This document shows positions 62,951 to 64,000 of a stretch of 64,000 nt of DNA, one piece after another. This DNA is from Mycobacterium sp. IS-1590 (GTDB lineage Bacteria; Actinomycetota; Actinomycetes; Mycobacteriales; Mycobacteriaceae). Each line of letters starts with the position of its first letter. Position 1 is the first letter of the stretch. The notes beneath the pieces are model-generated. The model was not told the DNA's origin. It saw only the letters and a list, made by a program, of their open reading frames with translations, and made no database searches. The stretch is taken from the NCBI RefSeq assembly GCF_001500025.1, contig NZ_LQIW01000002.1, positions 148,096 through 212,095 of the forward strand, given 5' to 3'. The position numbers were made by a program, and so were the translations under genes.

Positions 62951-64000
62951 TCAAGGCTGTGCGTCGAGGACGTCCTGCGGTACCGGGGAATCGGTGCGTA
63001 GCGCCTCGAACAGCTGACCCGCCAGGGCGTCGTCCCAGACCACGACCGAGCCGACGTCCCCGCTGGAGTACTCCCCGATCGGGACGGTGGTGGTGAGGAC
63101 ATCACCGTGCATCGCCCACGCGAGCCGGGCCAGATTCCACACGTGGTCATCCTCGTTGACGGTGAAGGTACGGCCGGCGGCCCGCGCCATCGGATACCAG
63201 CGCAGCGGGTTGAGCAGTACCGATGGACTGGTGGCGCGGTGCAGCAGCGCGGACATGAACTCCTGCTGGTGGACCATGCGGTCGAGGTCCGCGCGCGGTG
63301 TGGCCCGGGTGCGGACGAACCCCAGCGCGCTGCGGCCGTCGAGCTTCTGGCATCCGGCGGGCAGTTCGATTCCGGCCAGGGGGTCGCTGATGGGCTCGGC
63401 GGGACACATCGTCACCCCGCCGACCGCGTCGACCATGGTGGCGAACCCGTCGAAGCCGATCTCGGCGTAATGGTCGATCCGGAGGCCGGTCGCCTCCTCG
63501 ACGGTCTGGGCGAGCAGCTGCGGGCCGCCCACCGAGTACGCGGCATTGATCTTGTCGCTGCCGTAGTCCGGGATCGACACGTAGGAGTCACGAGGTATCG
63601 ACACCATCGTCGCCTCGGTGCTCGAGGTGATGGCGGGGATGTGCACCAGCAGGATCGTGTCGGTGCGGCCATCACCCATGTCCCCACCCGTGGTCAGCTG
63701 CGCCTGTTGTTCGGGGGTCAGGTTCTGGCGGCTGTCCGATCCGACGAGCAGCCACGTGGTGCCCGCGCCGGCGGCGGGCCGGCCGGGGTAATCGGCCAGC
63801 GCGGGGATGCGCTGCAGCGACGAGTCTATCCAGGCGCCGCCTGCCACCACTGCGATCGCGGCCAGTAGCAGCACGACCGCCAGTAGCCGGCCCCAATGTC
63901 GTTTGCGCCGAGCGCGTTTGGGCTTTGTCGGAGCCTGCGGGGGCGGGGGGGGTTGGGGGCGCGACGCCGGTCGGCGAGCGGCTGCCGGGCGGGGCCCCCG
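62951..64000 (-). CDS. LCP-family (LytR-CpsA-Psr) protein, N-terminus cut by the window edge
   Basis: The frame enters at the right edge and runs about 349 codons to its stop at 62951. A Pro/Arg/Lys-rich cytosolic tail (TKPKRARRKRHW) is followed by a membrane helix (LLAVVLLLAAIAVVAGG) and an extracellular LCP domain: LLVGSDSRQNL, GRTDTILLVHIP, VSIPRDSYVSIPDYGSDKINAAY with the Arg residues that bind the polyprenyl phosphate, and GFVRTRATPRADLDRMVHQQEF. LCP enzymes attach arabinogalactan or similar polymers to peptidoglycan. The true start lies beyond position 64000. Confidence 0.88.
   Translation of the reverse strand, partial: RGPRPAAARRPASRPQPPPPPQAPTKPKRARRKRHWGRLLAVVLLLAAIAVVAGGAWIDSSLQRIPALADYPGRPAAGAGTTWLLVGSDSRQNLTPEQQAQLTTGGDMGDGRTDTILLVHIPAITSSTEATMVSIPRDSYVSIPDYGSDKINAAYSVGGPQLLAQTVEEATGLRIDHYAEIGFDGFATMVDAVGGVTMCPAEPISDPLAGIELPAGCQKLDGRSALGFVRTRATPRADLDRMVHQQEFMSALLHRATSPSVLLNPLRWYPMARAAGRTFTVNEDDHVWNLARLAWAMHGDVLTTTVPIGEYSSGDVGSVVVWDDALAGQLFEALRTDSPVPQDVLDAQP

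Overview
This is high-GC mycobacterial DNA, most like a rapidly growing Mycolicibacterium. It carries ESX-1 genes (mycP1, eccE1, espB, espL), the ESX-1 regulator espR, ethA/ethR, an M. smegmatis-type Dps, glutamate synthase, a lysine-rich Hns-like membrane protein, two CYP138-type P450s and ferritin BfrB. Many start codons are GTG and many same-strand neighbours overlap by 4 bases. M. tuberculosis Rv numbers below are recalled from memory, not the result of a search. No rRNA, tRNA, CRISPR array, insertion sequence or prophage was recognised.

Layout. 1-2664: lipase end, lipoprotein hydrolase, DUF2786 protein and HEXXH protein (Rv0183-Rv0185-like). 2661-7295, opposite strand: mycP1-eccE1-espB-espL, the distal part of ESX-1 without its core ATPase or EsxAB genes. 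8030-12441: a glycosyltransferase / methyltransferase / (alpha-alpha)-toroid operon, a second methyltransferase and a TetR regulator, tied together by matching GGACA-N2-TGTCC palindromes; this is the best candidate here for an undescribed pathway. 12444-18838: TetR, two tandem P450s, msrBA, and a SnoaL/reductase pair behind a textbook KstR box (Rv0135c-Rv0139-like). 18975-26404: crotonase, a decayed SRPBCC gene, HNH endonuclease, DUF427, AlkA-like glycosylase, Dps, ClC channel and a double-hotdog thioesterase. 26438-28552: a CPH-type metal P-ATPase with a CsoR-like operator against its start.

28966-46693 is a gltB-to-ethA block (Rv3859c-Rv3854c-like) enlarged by a deacetylase, an F420 oxidoreductase, a K+/H+ antiporter with a TrkA protein, an ArsR/SulP operon, a PHP protein, a PAKK-repeat protein and a Y-family polymerase with a LexA box. 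46776-58426 continues the Rv3853-Rv3847-like block: rraA, a cyclase/NB-ARC/TPR gene broken by one in-frame TGA, a TipA-like MerR, hns-like, copC/copD, DUF6474, an ImmA-type protease with a DUF6545 membrane partner, espR, a manganese-riboswitch-controlled TMEM165/GDT1 transporter, and an Rv3847-like gene. 58549-64000: nickel superoxide dismutase with its maturation peptidase, a 52-residue membrane protein, a DnaA-box-like cluster, rhodanese, DUF4328 protein, glycerophosphodiester phosphodiesterase, bfrB and a truncated LCP gene.

Themes: redox and metal balance (msrAB, Dps, sodN/sodX, copCD, metal ATPase, Mn riboswitch, bfrB), type VII secretion and its regulator at opposite ends of the window, and many small regulator-operator units readable from the sequence.
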